A DNA stretch of 64,000 nt from Chromatocurvus halotolerans (GCF_004340525.1 NZ_SLWX01000011.1:42036-106035); one strand, 5' to 3'; shown: positions 1 to 8,774, counted from the first letter of the stretch. Notes: generated from the letters alone by a model not told the origin. Program-made: numbers and translations.

Positions 1-1450
1 AGTTGACCGACTGCTCACCCTCGAGGTCCTGGTCCGTCAGTCCATCCAGCGCCACCCCGTTGGAGGCAGGCGAGAACGCCCGGTAGACACCGCCATACAG
101 CTGTGCAGCGTCCGTGATCTGAAACGTCGCGCCGAGGCCGGGGAGGAATTCCGTATTGGAGGTGTCCTCGGAGGCGTTGTTCTCCGTCAGGATGACGCGC
201 TTCTGCTTATAGGCTTCCACACGCAAGCCCGGGGTGACCGCCAGTCTGTCAGTCACCTCAATCCGGTTGTGCACATAGGCCGCGACGCTGTCTGCCGAAT
301 CCACGCGATGGCGGTCATTGATACCGGTGCGATCCGCCGCGCGGGTGGCGCGGATCCGCGTATCGTCGGATTCTTCCTGCATGAAGCGCAGTCCGAACTC
401 GGCATCGCTGGCCATGCCGAACAGGCTGTGCTGCAGGTTCAGCCGGGTCTCGACGCCAAAACGCTCGAAGGACCGGTTGTTGCCGGTGAGATCATCCATA
501 TAGACCCAGCGCCCCGCCGCGTCCGACGCAGCGGTATCGACGTTGTAGCGCCAGTAATCCCGCGTAACCTCGCTCCAGTAGGCCAGCGTCTTCAGCGTTG
601 CGCGCTCGCCGAGCTGCCATTCATGGCTGAGGTCGAGGCTGATACGGTCGGTCAGGAAATAATCGTCTGGCGCGGGATTGTAGGTTCTGCCCTCACGATA
701 GTCCTCGAGCAGCAGCCCGCGATAGGAGATGTTCGCATCGTTCTCGTGGTAGGAGAATTTGACACCGAGCGCGTGCTCGTCGTTGACCTGCATGCCCGCC
801 TTGAGCATCAGGTCATTCATGTCATAGCCCTTGTCCATGAAACCATCACTCTGGGCGTGGGTGGCAACGACGCCGGCAAAGGCATCGCCGGACTCCGAGC
901 GCGTACCCGCCTCAATCGTGGCCTCCCGTGTCCCGAAGGATGCCAGCCGCGTCGCGACCGCAACGCCCTCGTCCGGAGTTCGTGTCTGGTAGTTGATAAC
1001 GCCGCCGATCGTCGACGGCCCGTAGCGCAGGGATGCCGAGCCCTTGAGCACCTCTATGCGATCGACGCGCTGGATCCGCGGGTTGAAATAGCGCTCATTG
1101 CCAATGAAGAGACCGGGAGCCACGGGGACACCGTCCTCGAGGATAAGCGACTTCGACTCACTGGCCGACAGACCGCGCAGACCGACGTTGGCGACGATCG
1201 AGGTTTCCTCCTCGCTTTTGGTATTGATGCCGGGAACGCGACGCAGCGCGTCCTCCGTCGACATGGGCAAGAGCACGTCGAGGCGTTCGCGATCAATGAT
1301 AACCACCGACCCGGTCTGACGTGACACGGCGTCTTCTCTTTTTCCGATAACCTCGATGACCGGTAGCGTCACCAGACGATCGCTGTCGGCGACCACTGCC
1401 ACCGGCTGGAGGATGGCAGCGACTGCGGCGGCCATGAGTGTGCGTTTCAT
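1..1450 (-). CDS. TonB-dependent receptor, FecA-like (partial, C-terminus outside window)
   Basis: Outer-membrane receptor expected to import a ferric complex or similar ligand using TonB energy. The ATG at 1450 is preceded by AGGA six bases upstream, and the reading frame stays open to base 1, so only about 483 N-terminal residues are present. Visible in order are a signal peptide ending near VVADS, a TonB-box-like LPVIEVIG, and the plug domain with GLRGLSASESKSLILEDG, RVDRIEVLKGSASLRYGPS and GGVINYQT; the barrel follows. The GLRG and VLKG..S.RYGP signatures match FecA-type plugs. No FecI/FecR regulators are visible in this window. It is divergent from dgcA with a 243-base gap. Family is firm; substrate is not. 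Confidence 0.88.
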   Translation of the reverse strand, partial: MKRTLMAAAVAAILQPVAVVADSDRLVTLPVIEVIGKREDAVSRQTGSVVIIDRERLDVLLPMSTEDALRRVPGINTKSEEETSIVANVGLRGLSASESKSLILEDGVPVAPGLFIGNERYFNPRIQRVDRIEVLKGSASLRYGPSTIGGVINYQTRTPDEGVAVATRLASFGTREATIEAGTRSESGDAFAGVVATHAQSDGFMDKGYDMNDLMLKAGMQVNDEHALGVKFSYHENDANISYRGLLLEDYREGRTYNPAPDDYFLTDRISLDLSHEWQLGERATLKTLAYWSEVTRDYWRYNVDTAASDAAGRWVYMDDLTGNNRSFERFGVETRLNLQHSLFGMASDAEFGLRFMQEESDDTRIRATRAADRTGINDRHRVDSADSVAAYVHNRIEVTDRLAVTPGLRVEAYKQKRVILTENNASEDTSNTEFLPGLGATFQITDAAQLYGGVYRAFSPASNGVALDGLTDQDLEGEQSVN

Positions 1451-1693
1451 GTTGTTTTCCTGAGAGGAGTCGATTGGTGGCGCGAATAATATTGCGAACC
1501 ATTCCTGTTAACAATCCCAAATGAGACGTATTAATGCGCAGAGTCCAGAGAAAATTGATCAGGCGAGGCAGACGACATACGCCCACACCAGCTGGCGGAC
1601 AGTCATCTCGCCGTCGGGATTGCGATTCGGCACCGGTTCTTTGAGAATCACCTGCCGCTGCGTAACTGGCCGCAGACGCCACAGGAGACTCAC

Positions 1694-2668
1694 GTGCGCC
1701 AACTGACATGCTCTGTCGAGAACTGGTCGCTGAAGCGCCCTTTCCACATTACCGGCTACACGTTCAGTGAGGTGGCGGTACTCCACGCCAGTATTTGCGA
1801 AGGTGATCAGATGGGCCAGGGAGAAGCCACGGGCATCTATTATCTGCAGGAAACCGGCAGCAGCCTTCTCGCGCAGGCGCAGAGTGTCAGCGGCGCCATC
1901 GCCGACGGCGCCTCGCGCGACGATCTGCTGCGGCTGTTGCCGGCCGGCGGCGCGCGCAACGCCCTGGATGCTGCACTCTGGGACCTGGAAGCCAAACAGG
2001 CTGGGAAACGGGTCTGGGAGATGCTGGGTATTCCCATCCAGCCCGTGGTGACCGTCAACACGGTGGGCATCGGGTCGCCGGCGGACATGGCGACCGTGGC
2101 AAAATCGCTGGATACCGACCATATCAAGGTCAAGCTGAACGACGACATGCCCCTCGAACGTCTCCGTGCCGTGCGCGCCGCGCGACCGGACGCGGTGATT
2201 GTCGTGGACGTCAACGCCGGCTGGACCTTCGCCCAGCTGCAAGCCCTCGCCCCCCGCTTCAGGGATCTGGGCGTTGCCATGATTGAGCAGCCGCTGCCGC
2301 GCGGCGCCGACAGTGAGCTGGAAGGCTACAAGGCGCCCCTGCCCCTGTGCGCCGACGAGTCCTGTCTCGATACCACGGAGTTCGAGCAGGCCGCGAAGCG
2401 CTACCAGATGATCAATATCAAGCTGGACAAGACGGGCGGACTCACCGAGGCGCTACGCCTTGCCGCGATGGCTCGCGACCGCGGCATCGACCTGATGGTC
2501 GGCAACATGGTGGGCACGTCTCTCGGCATGGCGCCGGGTTTCGTCATCGCCCAGCAATGCCGCTTTGTCGACCTGGATGGCGCGCTGCTGCTGCGCCGGG
2601 ATCGCGACCATCCCATGAGCTATACCGGTGGCGTAGTCATGCCGCCTCCAGTCGAATTGTGGGGCTGA
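1694..2668 (+). CDS. dgcA: N-acetyl-D-glutamate racemase / dipeptide epimerase (enolase superfamily)
   Basis: Enolase-superfamily epimerase of 324 residues starting at GTG 1694, with AGGAGA five bases upstream. The barrel domain shows the expected catalytic signatures: KVKLN (Lys acid/base strand), VVDVNAGW and MIEQPL (metal-ligand Asp and Glu), CADES (third ligand), and NIKLDKTGG (second Lys). Such proteins are usually annotated as L-Ala-D/L-Glu epimerases. The gene 5 bases downstream is a DUF1611 protein, and that pairing defines the DgcA-DgcN route: DgcN N-acetylates D-glutamate and DgcA racemises the product to N-acetyl-L-glutamate. I therefore prefer DgcA. L-Ala-D/L-Glu epimerase activity on murein dipeptides remains the alternative, and the nearby AmpG-type permease would fit either. 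Confidence 0.8.
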   Translation: MRQLTCSVENWSLKRPFHITGYTFSEVAVLHASICEGDQMGQGEATGIYYLQETGSSLLAQAQSVSGAIADGASRDDLLRLLPAGGARNALDAALWDLEAKQAGKRVWEMLGIPIQPVVTVNTVGIGSPADMATVAKSLDTDHIKVKLNDDMPLERLRAVRAARPDAVIVVDVNAGWTFAQLQALAPRFRDLGVAMIEQPLPRGADSELEGYKAPLPLCADESCLDTTEFEQAAKRYQMINIKLDKTGGLTEALRLAAMARDRGIDLMVGNMVGTSLGMAPGFVIAQQCRFVDLDGALLLRRDRDHPMSYTGGVVMPPPVELWG

Positions 2669-2673
2669 ACCGG

Positions 2674-3699
2674 ATGACGACGACCCTGACGCTGCGACCG
2701 CCCTACCTGATCTTCCTGGGCGATGAAACGCGCAAGACCTACGGCAAGACGGGCCAGGGCATTGCCGACTGGCGACCGGAACGCTGCGCCGGACAGCTGC
2801 GCCTGACGCCGGACACACTGCGCATCGGTTTGCCCGACCTCAGCGTGGAGGAGGCGATGGCCGCGGGCGCCGGCTCGCTGATTGTCGGTACGGCGCTGGT
2901 AGGCGGCAGTCTCCCGGCGGCGTGGATAGACACCCTGTGCCGCGCCGCGCGGGGTGGCATGGACATCGTTGCCGGCCTGCACTCGCGGCTGGACAGCATC
3001 CCCGCGCTCGTGGCCGCGGCAAGTGAAGGCGGCGCAAGGCTGATCGACGTGCGCACCCCGCCCGCCGACCTGCCCGTGGGCAGTGGCAGAAAGCGCCGCG
3101 GCAGGCGTCTGCTGACTGTCGGCACCGACTGTGCGCTGGGCAAGAAGTACACCGCGCTGCAGCTCGAACGCGACATGCTCGCGCAAGGCCTCAACGCCAG
3201 CTTCCGCGCCTCGGGACAGACCGGCATCATGATTGCCGGCAGCGGCGTGCCCATCGATTGTGTAGTGGCAGATTTCATCTCCGGCGCGGCCGAAGTCCTG
3301 TCACCGGACAACACCGACGACCACTGGGACATCATCGAGGGCCAGGGCGCCATCTTTCATCCGGGATACGCGGCGGTCACCCACGGTTTGCTGATCGGTT
3401 CACAGCCGGATGCCTTTGTCGTCTGTCACGAGGCGCACCGGGACGTCGTGAGCGGCTGGCCGCACATCCCGCTGCCCACTATCGGCGAGGTCATCGAGCG
3501 CACCGTGGCCATCGGCAGACTCACCAATCCGGCCATTCGCTGCGTGGGAATCAGCGTCAATACTTCACACCTGCCAGGCGCGGAACGTGCCGACTATCTG
3601 CAGTCGCTGTCTGACCGCTACGGGCTGCCCTGCGTGGACCCCATGGCCGGGGGGACGCAGGCGCTGTTGACCGGATGGGAGCGGCTTACGCTGGCATAG
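2674..3699 (+). CDS. dgcN: DUF1611 family D-glutamate N-acetyltransferase DgcN
   Basis: 341-residue DUF1611 protein starting at ATG 2674, five bases after the dgcA stop, so clearly cotranscribed. It has an N-terminal alpha/beta domain (PYLIFLGDETRKTYGKTGQG) and a C-terminal P-loop-like domain with VGTDCALGKKYTALQLERD (about residues 149-167), GQTGIMIAG, and EGQGAIFHPGYAAVTHGLL. Family knowledge: DgcN members transfer acetyl from acetyl-CoA to D-glutamate, which DgcA then racemises to feed L-glutamate metabolism. Upstream in-frame codons lie inside dgcA and are not used. The last 14 bases overlap the convergent RES toxin gene. The assignment rests on the family plus the dgcA neighbour. Confidence 0.8.
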   Translation: MTTTLTLRPPYLIFLGDETRKTYGKTGQGIADWRPERCAGQLRLTPDTLRIGLPDLSVEEAMAAGAGSLIVGTALVGGSLPAAWIDTLCRAARGGMDIVAGLHSRLDSIPALVAAASEGGARLIDVRTPPADLPVGSGRKRRGRRLLTVGTDCALGKKYTALQLERDMLAQGLNASFRASGQTGIMIAGSGVPIDCVVADFISGAAEVLSPDNTDDHWDIIEGQGAIFHPGYAAVTHGLLIGSQPDAFVVCHEAHRDVVSGWPHIPLPTIGEVIERTVAIGRLTNPAIRCVGISVNTSHLPGAERADYLQSLSDRYGLPCVDPMAGGTQALLTGWERLTLA

Positions 3700-4435
3700 G
3701 GAGACGCCCGCCAACGAGGAAATCCTCCACCGCGAAACGCTGCACGTCGCCGCTGCGCTGCTGTCGAAATGCCACGGCAGTGGCGCGCAGCTCGCAGAAC
3801 CACTCACTGCTCGATTCCGGTTCTCGACTCGCAAGGGCGAGCGGGGTGAACAGACCCGCGCAGAGACCTCCCTGGGCGTCACGGGCAGACGCGTATTCAA
3901 ACCCGTCAACGCCCGACCCGCGCATGTCCGACCCCAGAGCCTGGGTTTCCGTGTAGTCTTCGGCATGGGTAATCACAGCCTGCGCTGCATCAAAGGGAGC
4001 CGCCTGCAGTTGCACCCCTTGCCTGCACTGATAGCGGACTGTGAACAGCGTGTGCTGACTGCGCAGGACATTGCGCGGAGGCGTGCCGCGCATGGAATAC
4101 CAGAAGACGAGGCGATAATAGGCCGACTCTGCCAGCGCTGACTGACTTGATAGGCCACCATAAAAAATGCCCCGCTCATGCACGCGACCGAAGCGGGAAC
4201 CCCAGCGCAGCGGAGGATAGCGGAAAGGCGTGGCAAGAAGATAATGATAGCCGGACGTCTCCGGGGGCAGCGGTGGCTTTGCGTCTTCCAGCATGGACTC
4301 GAGCAGTGTCTGCTCCTCCAGCGTATCAACATAAGCCAGTGTGGCCACCTGCTCCTGGCTTTCCACCAGTCGATGCAGCTCTCCGGAAAGCGTCCTGGTA
4401 TGCGCCTGTCCCTGATACTGCGACCAGATCGTCAC
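3686..4435 (-). CDS. RES-domain toxin (NAD+-degrading type II TA toxin)
   Basis: 249-residue RES-domain protein. The three residues naming the family sit in RFGRVHERGIFYGG (Arg, about residue 80), ALAESAYYR (Glu) and a later conserved Ser. RES toxins of the MbcT/ParT class degrade NAD+ by phosphorolysis or act as ADP-ribosyl-type enzymes. The start codon overlaps the stop of the upstream Xre antitoxin by 4 bases (ATGA), giving the usual antitoxin-first, translationally coupled operon. Its 3' end overlaps the convergent dgcN by 14 bases. The protein is slightly longer than many RES toxins but shows no truncation. Confidence 0.85.
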   Translation of the reverse strand: MTIWSQYQGQAHTRTLSGELHRLVESQEQVATLAYVDTLEEQTLLESMLEDAKPPLPPETSGYHYLLATPFRYPPLRWGSRFGRVHERGIFYGGLSSQSALAESAYYRLVFWYSMRGTPPRNVLRSQHTLFTVRYQCRQGVQLQAAPFDAAQAVITHAEDYTETQALGSDMRGSGVDGFEYASARDAQGGLCAGLFTPLALASREPESSSEWFCELRATAVAFRQQRSGDVQRFAVEDFLVGGRLPMPA

Positions 4436-4812
4436 AGCTTGCCGCGGATACCATCAACGAAGGTGAGCACCGAAACGAGCCCCTGGATTGTGGTTATCTG
4501 CTGCAGAGGGACGCCTCCCGTAGCCACATTCTCGCTGTGCATGAAATGACGCATCCAGCTGTCGTCACCACCGGTGAGTGCAAAGAGCGCGCGCGCCAGC
4601 CGCACCACAAGGAGCGCCAGCTCTCCCTGCTTGGTCCCGGGGTCCAGAGCACCATTTCGGCCCAGGCGGCTAACGGCGCTTCGATGCATGCCGAGGACAG
4701 CGCCGAGCTCCGACTGATTCATGCCGAGCTGTGCCGCCGCGCGCAGCACGGCTTTTGCAAGAACCGCGTCTCTTGCCGGGAACCTGTCCATGCCTGCCGG
4801 TTGAACAGTCAC
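4432..4812 (-). CDS. Xre/MbcA/ParS-type antitoxin
   Basis: Antitoxin partner of the RES toxin, about 126 residues. An N-terminal helix-turn-helix (LGMNQSELGAVLGMHRSAVSRLGR) is followed by the MbcA/ParS/Xre toxin-binding domain (LVVRLARALFALTGGDDSWMRHFMHS) and the typical C-terminal QITTIQGLVSVLTFVDGIRGKL tail that plugs the toxin active site in this family. I choose the GTG at 4812 because AGAGAGG lies five bases upstream. A TTG at 4830 and an ATG at 4791 are alternatives. A 41-bp perfectly symmetric palindrome immediately upstream is the likely autoregulatory operator. Confidence 0.82.
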   Translation of the reverse strand: MTVQPAGMDRFPARDAVLAKAVLRAAAQLGMNQSELGAVLGMHRSAVSRLGRNGALDPGTKQGELALLVVRLARALFALTGGDDSWMRHFMHSENVATGGVPLQQITTIQGLVSVLTFVDGIRGKL

Positions 4813-4824
4813 TGGAACCTCTCT

Positions 4825-4865
4825 GTGCAAAAATCACAAAAATAGAATATTTGTGAAAATAGCAC
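4825..4865. promoter_or_regulatory. Nested symmetric palindrome, putative Xre operator
   Basis: The sequence reads GTGC-n5-TCACAAA-n9-TTTGTGA-n5-GCAC. Both the inner 7-bp arms and the outer 4-bp arms are perfect inverted repeats about a single centre at base 4845. It begins 12 bases upstream of the chosen antitoxin GTG and covers the AT-rich stretch expected to hold its promoter. The two nested dyads suggest an HTH dimer or two cooperating dimers. Binding by the Xre protein is inferred from position and family behaviour. Confidence 0.65.
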
Positions 4866-4889
4866 ATGGCCAGGGGTTCCACAATCGTA

Positions 4890-6185
4890 TTAGAGTGTCT
4901 CGGAATCCGGCGGTCGAGGCAGCGGGTCATCCCCCCAGGGCGCCACCCAGAACAGCAGCAGCATGCCCGGCACGGCCACCGCCGCGCAGAACAGGAAAAA
5001 CGTCACCCAGCCCATGTTTTCCACCAGCACCCCGGTACTGGCGTTAGCGAAGGTCCGCGGCAGGGAGGCGAGCGCCGTGAACAGGGCAAACTGCGTGGCC
5101 GCAAAGGTGCGGCTGGTCTCGCGGGCGATGAAGGCCGTGAAAGCGGCGGTGCCCATGCCGACGCCGAGATATTCGAAGCTGATCACCAGCGCCAGCAGCC
5201 AGAGCACATGGCCCTGCTGGGCGAGGACGGCGAACCCGAAAATGCTCACCACCTGCACGACGCCGAACACCCACAGTGCCCGGTTGATGCCGAGCCGGAT
5301 CATCACCAGACCGCCCAGCAGGCCACCGATAATCGCCGGCCACAGCGCCGCGTGCTTGGCGGCCAGGCCGATCTCCGTCATGCTGAAACCCATGTCCAGG
5401 TAAAAGGGTGTTGCCAGCGCCGTGGCCATGTTGTCGCCGATCTTGTACATCACCATGAAACCGAGCACCAGCAGCACCCCATGCCAGCCGCGCCGGGACA
5501 GGTACTCGGCAAAGGGAGCGACCACGGAATCCCGGATACTCAGCTTCTTCGGCGGCGCACTCTCCGGTTCGCCCACCGCCAGAGTCATGGCGATACCGAC
5601 GCCCATGAAGGCAGCGGTTATGAGAAAGACCGTCTTCCAGGGCAGCGTGTCGGCGAGAATCAGCGACAGCGAGCCCGGGACCAGGCTGGAGATCCGGTAG
5701 GCCTGCACATGGATGGCGTTACCGAGGCCCAGCTCGCTGTCCGGCAGGATCTCACGCCGGAAGGCATCGATGGCGACATCCTGACTGGCACTGAAAAACG
5801 CCACCGCCACAGCGAATACCGCCACCAGGGCGGTATTCTGCGCCGGCTCGAGAAAGCCCATGCTGCCAATCGCCAGCACCAGCGCCAGCTGGGAGAGCAT
5901 CAGCCAGCCGCGGCGCCGGCCCATGCCCATCGGCGCAAAGCGGTCGAGCAAGGGCGCCCACACGAATTTCCAGGTGTAGGGCATGCCCACCAGCGCGAAC
6001 AGGCCGATCTCCGCCAGCGACACGCCCTGGTCCCGCAGCCAGGCCGGCACCAGCTGTATCAGCACGTACAGCGGCATGCCCGACGCCAGCCCCGTGAACA
6101 CGCAGATGAGCATGCGCCGGTTGAGGATGGCACGGGAGAAAGATGGCCGACTGGCCGCTGCTGGAGCCCCGTCTGCGGCAGTCAT
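4890..6185 (-). CDS. ampG: AmpG-like MFS muropeptide permease
   Basis: 431-residue inner-membrane transporter of the AmpG branch of the major facilitator superfamily, with about 12 hydrophobic segments. Diagnostic stretches include FTGLASGMPLYVLIQLVPAWLRDQGVSLAEIG, PYTWKFVWAPLLDRF, SQDVAIDAFRREILP (the Asp-rich loop typical of AmpG) and AYRISSLVPG. AmpG imports N-acetylglucosaminyl-anhydromuramyl peptides for murein recycling. The start ATG overlaps the stop of the decayed ParE-like toxin frame by 4 bases. Nearby dgcA-dgcN could consume D-glutamate released from imported muropeptides; that link is inference. Some AmpG homologues carry other substrates. Confidence 0.82.
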   Translation of the reverse strand: MTAADGAPAAASRPSFSRAILNRRMLICVFTGLASGMPLYVLIQLVPAWLRDQGVSLAEIGLFALVGMPYTWKFVWAPLLDRFAPMGMGRRRGWLMLSQLALVLAIGSMGFLEPAQNTALVAVFAVAVAFFSASQDVAIDAFRREILPDSELGLGNAIHVQAYRISSLVPGSLSLILADTLPWKTVFLITAAFMGVGIAMTLAVGEPESAPPKKLSIRDSVVAPFAEYLSRRGWHGVLLVLGFMVMYKIGDNMATALATPFYLDMGFSMTEIGLAAKHAALWPAIIGGLLGGLVMIRLGINRALWVFGVVQVVSIFGFAVLAQQGHVLWLLALVISFEYLGVGMGTAAFTAFIARETSRTFAATQFALFTALASLPRTFANASTGVLVENMGWVTFFLFCAAVAVPGMLLLFWVAPWGDDPLPRPPDSETL

Positions 6186-6580
6186 TGGCTTGCGTTTTGC
6201 TCCAATGCCGACGGCGTCAACGGTTGCCAGCGGGACCGGACCGTCAGAATCTCAATGTCTCGCCGCATACTGTAGATAACGCGGTGATTACCCGGAATAA
6301 TTTCACGGATTCGAGAGACACCGATCTCGGGCGCAACCCACCCGCTCATCGGAAACTTATCCAGACGCACAACTGAGGACAAGGCATTATCCAGCCAGGC
6401 CTCTGCGGCCCGGGGATTTTCTTCGGAAAAGCAACTGACGATTTCCCCAACAAGAACCGCGACCCCGCTGGGTCAACACCATGGGGCGTCTCCCGGCCTG
6501 CAAACGTGCACATCAAGGTACATCTTAAAGTACGCGCCTGAGAACCGAAAGCCTCAATCGCCAGACGCTTGTTTCGTCAT
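6182..6580 (-). pseudogene. Decayed Phd-like antitoxin / RelE-ParE-like toxin pair
   Basis: The C-terminal two thirds of a RelE/ParE toxin is readable from about 6450 to 6182: EENPRAAEAWLDNAL, then RLDKFP, then the hallmark SRIREIIPGNHRVIY and DIEILTVR. No start codon precedes the conserved region in that frame; an upstream TGA blocks it. The same strand further upstream carries antitoxin-like pieces in several frames: ATG 6580 followed by a stop at codon 9, the shifted KRLAIEAFGSQA, and VLTQRGRG, which resembles the VVLTQ.GR..AVLV core of Phd/YefM antitoxins and shifts frame into VAVLV. I read this as a type II TA operon broken by frameshifts. Confidence 0.6.
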
Positions 6581-6668
6581 ATTGATCCCCTATCCTGAAG
6601 TCCCCATTCAGCCATGAACCGCTCTGCGGCCTGTGAGCATGCTCGCCGGGGGCAAACGAGAGGAAGCC

Positions 6669-8699
6669 ATGCCAGAAAAGCACCAGCGCACCGCAGGTCC
6701 GGGACGATTGCGGCCGGCAAGAAAAACATTACCGCGGCTTGTGCTGTGCGCGAGCCTGGTGTGTGCGGGGAATACCTTCGCAGCAGAGACCACGCCGGCG
6801 CAGAAGCGCGCCATCCTCATCAGCGTGGATGCCTTGAACGAAGCCGTCCTGCGCAAAACGCTGACAGCCGAACAGGCCCCTGCCCTGTTCGAGGTGTTTG
6901 ATCACGGCAGCTGCGCCCGCTATGCCACGCCGGCCTTCCCCTCCCTTACCGCCCCGGGTCACTCCGCCATCTGGACCGGAGCCTACGGCAATGTCACGGG
7001 CATTTCCGGAAACTCGCAGCATCGGCTGCCGCGGGACGCGCATACCATTGCCGAAACCGTATCGGGCTACCAGTCCGAGCCGCTGTCCGCCGAGTCCCTG
7101 TGGCTCGCCGCCGGGCGCAGCGGGATACGGGTTGCGGCACATCAGACCACCCAGTCACCCGGCGTTCCCGGCTACCTGCCGCGCACGGGAACGCGCAGCG
7201 AGAAACAGGAAGCGCGACGGCGCGAGGCAGCGGCCGCGCTCGCCGACCCCAACGTCAGCGTGGTCAACGGCTACAACCGGCTGATCGCCGGTGACGCCAT
7301 CGTCACGGCGGATCAGGTCACGTGGACGCCGCTGGCGGACTGGCGCGGTCTCGAGTCACTCGAAACCGGGGTCACACCGAAGGCCTTCACGTTTGAAAAC
7401 GCCGCCGGGGTCTTTCACGGCCTGCTGTACGGCTCGTCGCGTTACGACACCGCGCTGATCGCCACCGCGCCCGAGGTGTCGACAGCGATCCGCGCCGAGG
7501 CCATGCCCGCCGGACCTGCCCCGGATCGGGAGTCACTGGCACAGCACTTCTCCCGCGCGCTCGCCGTTCCGGTCGAGAACGGCACGGTATTCATGCGCGT
7601 CCGGCTGTTCGACGTGGCGGATGACGGCAGCGACTTCATGCTGTTTTACCCGCGCCTGCAGGTGGTGGAGGGAAACACCGTCGATGTGCAGGCCGACTAT
7701 GACCGCGCCGTACGCGGATGGATCGGCAACTCCGCTATCGGCCTGTACCGCCAGGGTGCCTTCGGCCCGACACTCGTCGACGGCGGCGACGGCCTTGCCG
7801 AGCAGCGTTTCCTGGAAACCGCCGAGCTGGTGACGCGGCAGTTCATGCGCGGCGCCGACTGGTTCTGGAGCGTGGGTGATGCGCAGTTTCTGCTCGACTA
7901 CTTCCCGCTTTCCGACGCCATCGATCACACCGTGCTGGGCTACCTCGACGCGTCGACACCAATGTACGATGCCAGACTGGCGCGCGATATCTCGGCGTTC
8001 CGCGCAGCTGTCTGGCGCTATACCGATATGCGCATCGGCCATCTCATGGAGCTCGCCGACCAGAAAGACGCGGCTTTTTTCATTACCGGCGATCATGGCA
8101 TGCGACCCAGCTGGCAGGTGTTTCACCCCAACGTCGCCCTGCTGAAGGCCGGCCTGCTCAAGCTGGACGAAAACGGCGAGCTGGACCTGTCACGGACACG
8201 GGCCTATTCGCCCAACGGCTACTGGATCACCATCAACAGCGACGAGTGGCTGGGGGGAACGGTAAGCGCAGACGAGAAAGCCTCGGTCGTGGAGGCCATT
8301 ACCCGCGCATTGACGGATGTCGACGAGGGTGGCACTGCATCGCCGGTCACGGCGGTCTATACGCCAGAGACACACCCGGGGCTGGGTCTGGGCGGCGCCG
8401 CGGGGGGCGATGTGTACTGGGGCGTGAAACGCGGTTTCCGCAGCAGCGCATCGCTGCGCGGTGACATCGTTCAAAGCGCTGCACTACGGTCCGGGCACGG
8501 CTTTCCCGCAACGGATGCCGACATGCGAACAGTGTTCTGCGCTCACGGTGCAGACTTTCCCACCGGGACGATTCAGGCCGTGCGAACGATCGATATTGCA
8601 CCCACGCTGACCGAGTATCTGAACATGGCGGTGCCACAGGACGCGCGGGGTGCCTCCGTTCTCCAGAACCTCCAACGCGGACAGGCGGACGGGGCATAA
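6669..8699 (+). CDS. Secreted type I phosphodiesterase / nucleotide pyrophosphatase family enzyme
   Basis: 676-residue exported member of the alkaline-phosphatase superfamily. ATG 6669 follows AGAGGAAGCC; a GTG at 6633 is possible but has no better site. An Arg-rich N-terminus and hydrophobic stretch (LPRLVLCASLVCAGNTFA) form a signal peptide. The catalytic core shows ILISVDALNE (first metal Asp), FPSLTAPGHSAIWTGAYG (Thr nucleophile region), FFITGDHGM (metal-binding Asp-His) and the late HGFPATDADMRTVFCAHG plus IDIAPTLTEYL. The family hydrolyses phosphodiesters of nucleotides or phospholipid head groups; the substrate here is unknown. It converges on the Oar-like receptor, and its stop lies next to that gene's terminator. 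Confidence 0.82.
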   Translation: MPEKHQRTAGPGRLRPARKTLPRLVLCASLVCAGNTFAAETTPAQKRAILISVDALNEAVLRKTLTAEQAPALFEVFDHGSCARYATPAFPSLTAPGHSAIWTGAYGNVTGISGNSQHRLPRDAHTIAETVSGYQSEPLSAESLWLAAGRSGIRVAAHQTTQSPGVPGYLPRTGTRSEKQEARRREAAAALADPNVSVVNGYNRLIAGDAIVTADQVTWTPLADWRGLESLETGVTPKAFTFENAAGVFHGLLYGSSRYDTALIATAPEVSTAIRAEAMPAGPAPDRESLAQHFSRALAVPVENGTVFMRVRLFDVADDGSDFMLFYPRLQVVEGNTVDVQADYDRAVRGWIGNSAIGLYRQGAFGPTLVDGGDGLAEQRFLETAELVTRQFMRGADWFWSVGDAQFLLDYFPLSDAIDHTVLGYLDASTPMYDARLARDISAFRAAVWRYTDMRIGHLMELADQKDAAFFITGDHGMRPSWQVFHPNVALLKAGLLKLDENGELDLSRTRAYSPNGYWITINSDEWLGGTVSADEKASVVEAITRALTDVDEGGTASPVTAVYTPETHPGLGLGGAAGGDVYWGVKRGFRSSASLRGDIVQSAALRSGHGFPATDADMRTVFCAHGADFPTGTIQAVRTIDIAPTLTEYLNMAVPQDARGASVLQNLQRGQADGA

Positions 8700-8720
8700 A
8701 AAAGCCCCCTTGCGGGGGCT
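8698..8720 (-). terminator. Rho-independent terminator for the Oar-like receptor
   Basis: A perfect 7-bp GC stem (AGCCCCC / GGGGGCT, 8703-8709 and 8714-8720) with a four-base loop is followed on the minus strand by a run of Ts (8703-8698). It lies 55 bases past the receptor stop and directly abuts the stop codon of the convergent phosphodiesterase. Confidence 0.8.
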
Positions 8721-8740
8721 GAAACGTTCATCAATGGACC

Positions 8741-8764
8741 AGGCATCCCGGAACCGGGATGCCT
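8741..8764. repeat. Perfect inverted repeat in the convergent intergenic region
   Basis: AGGCATCCCGG and CCGGGATGCCT form 11 perfect base pairs separated only by AA. It sits between the receptor stop (8775) and the terminator. It may act as an RNA stabiliser or a bidirectional terminator stem without a T-run. Confidence 0.7.
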
Positions 8765-8774
8765 GCGGGCCGGC

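Noticed and set aside
1451..1693. Fur box in the TonB receptor promoter region
   Set aside because: The AT-rich GCGAATAATATTGCGAA stretch does not match a Fur consensus well enough.
4866..6275. 469-codon plus-strand open frame antisense to ampG
   Set aside because: Composition (His/Gln/Arg-rich, no hydrophobic core) is typical of a shadow frame over a GC-rich gene; the minus strand encodes a clear AmpG permease.
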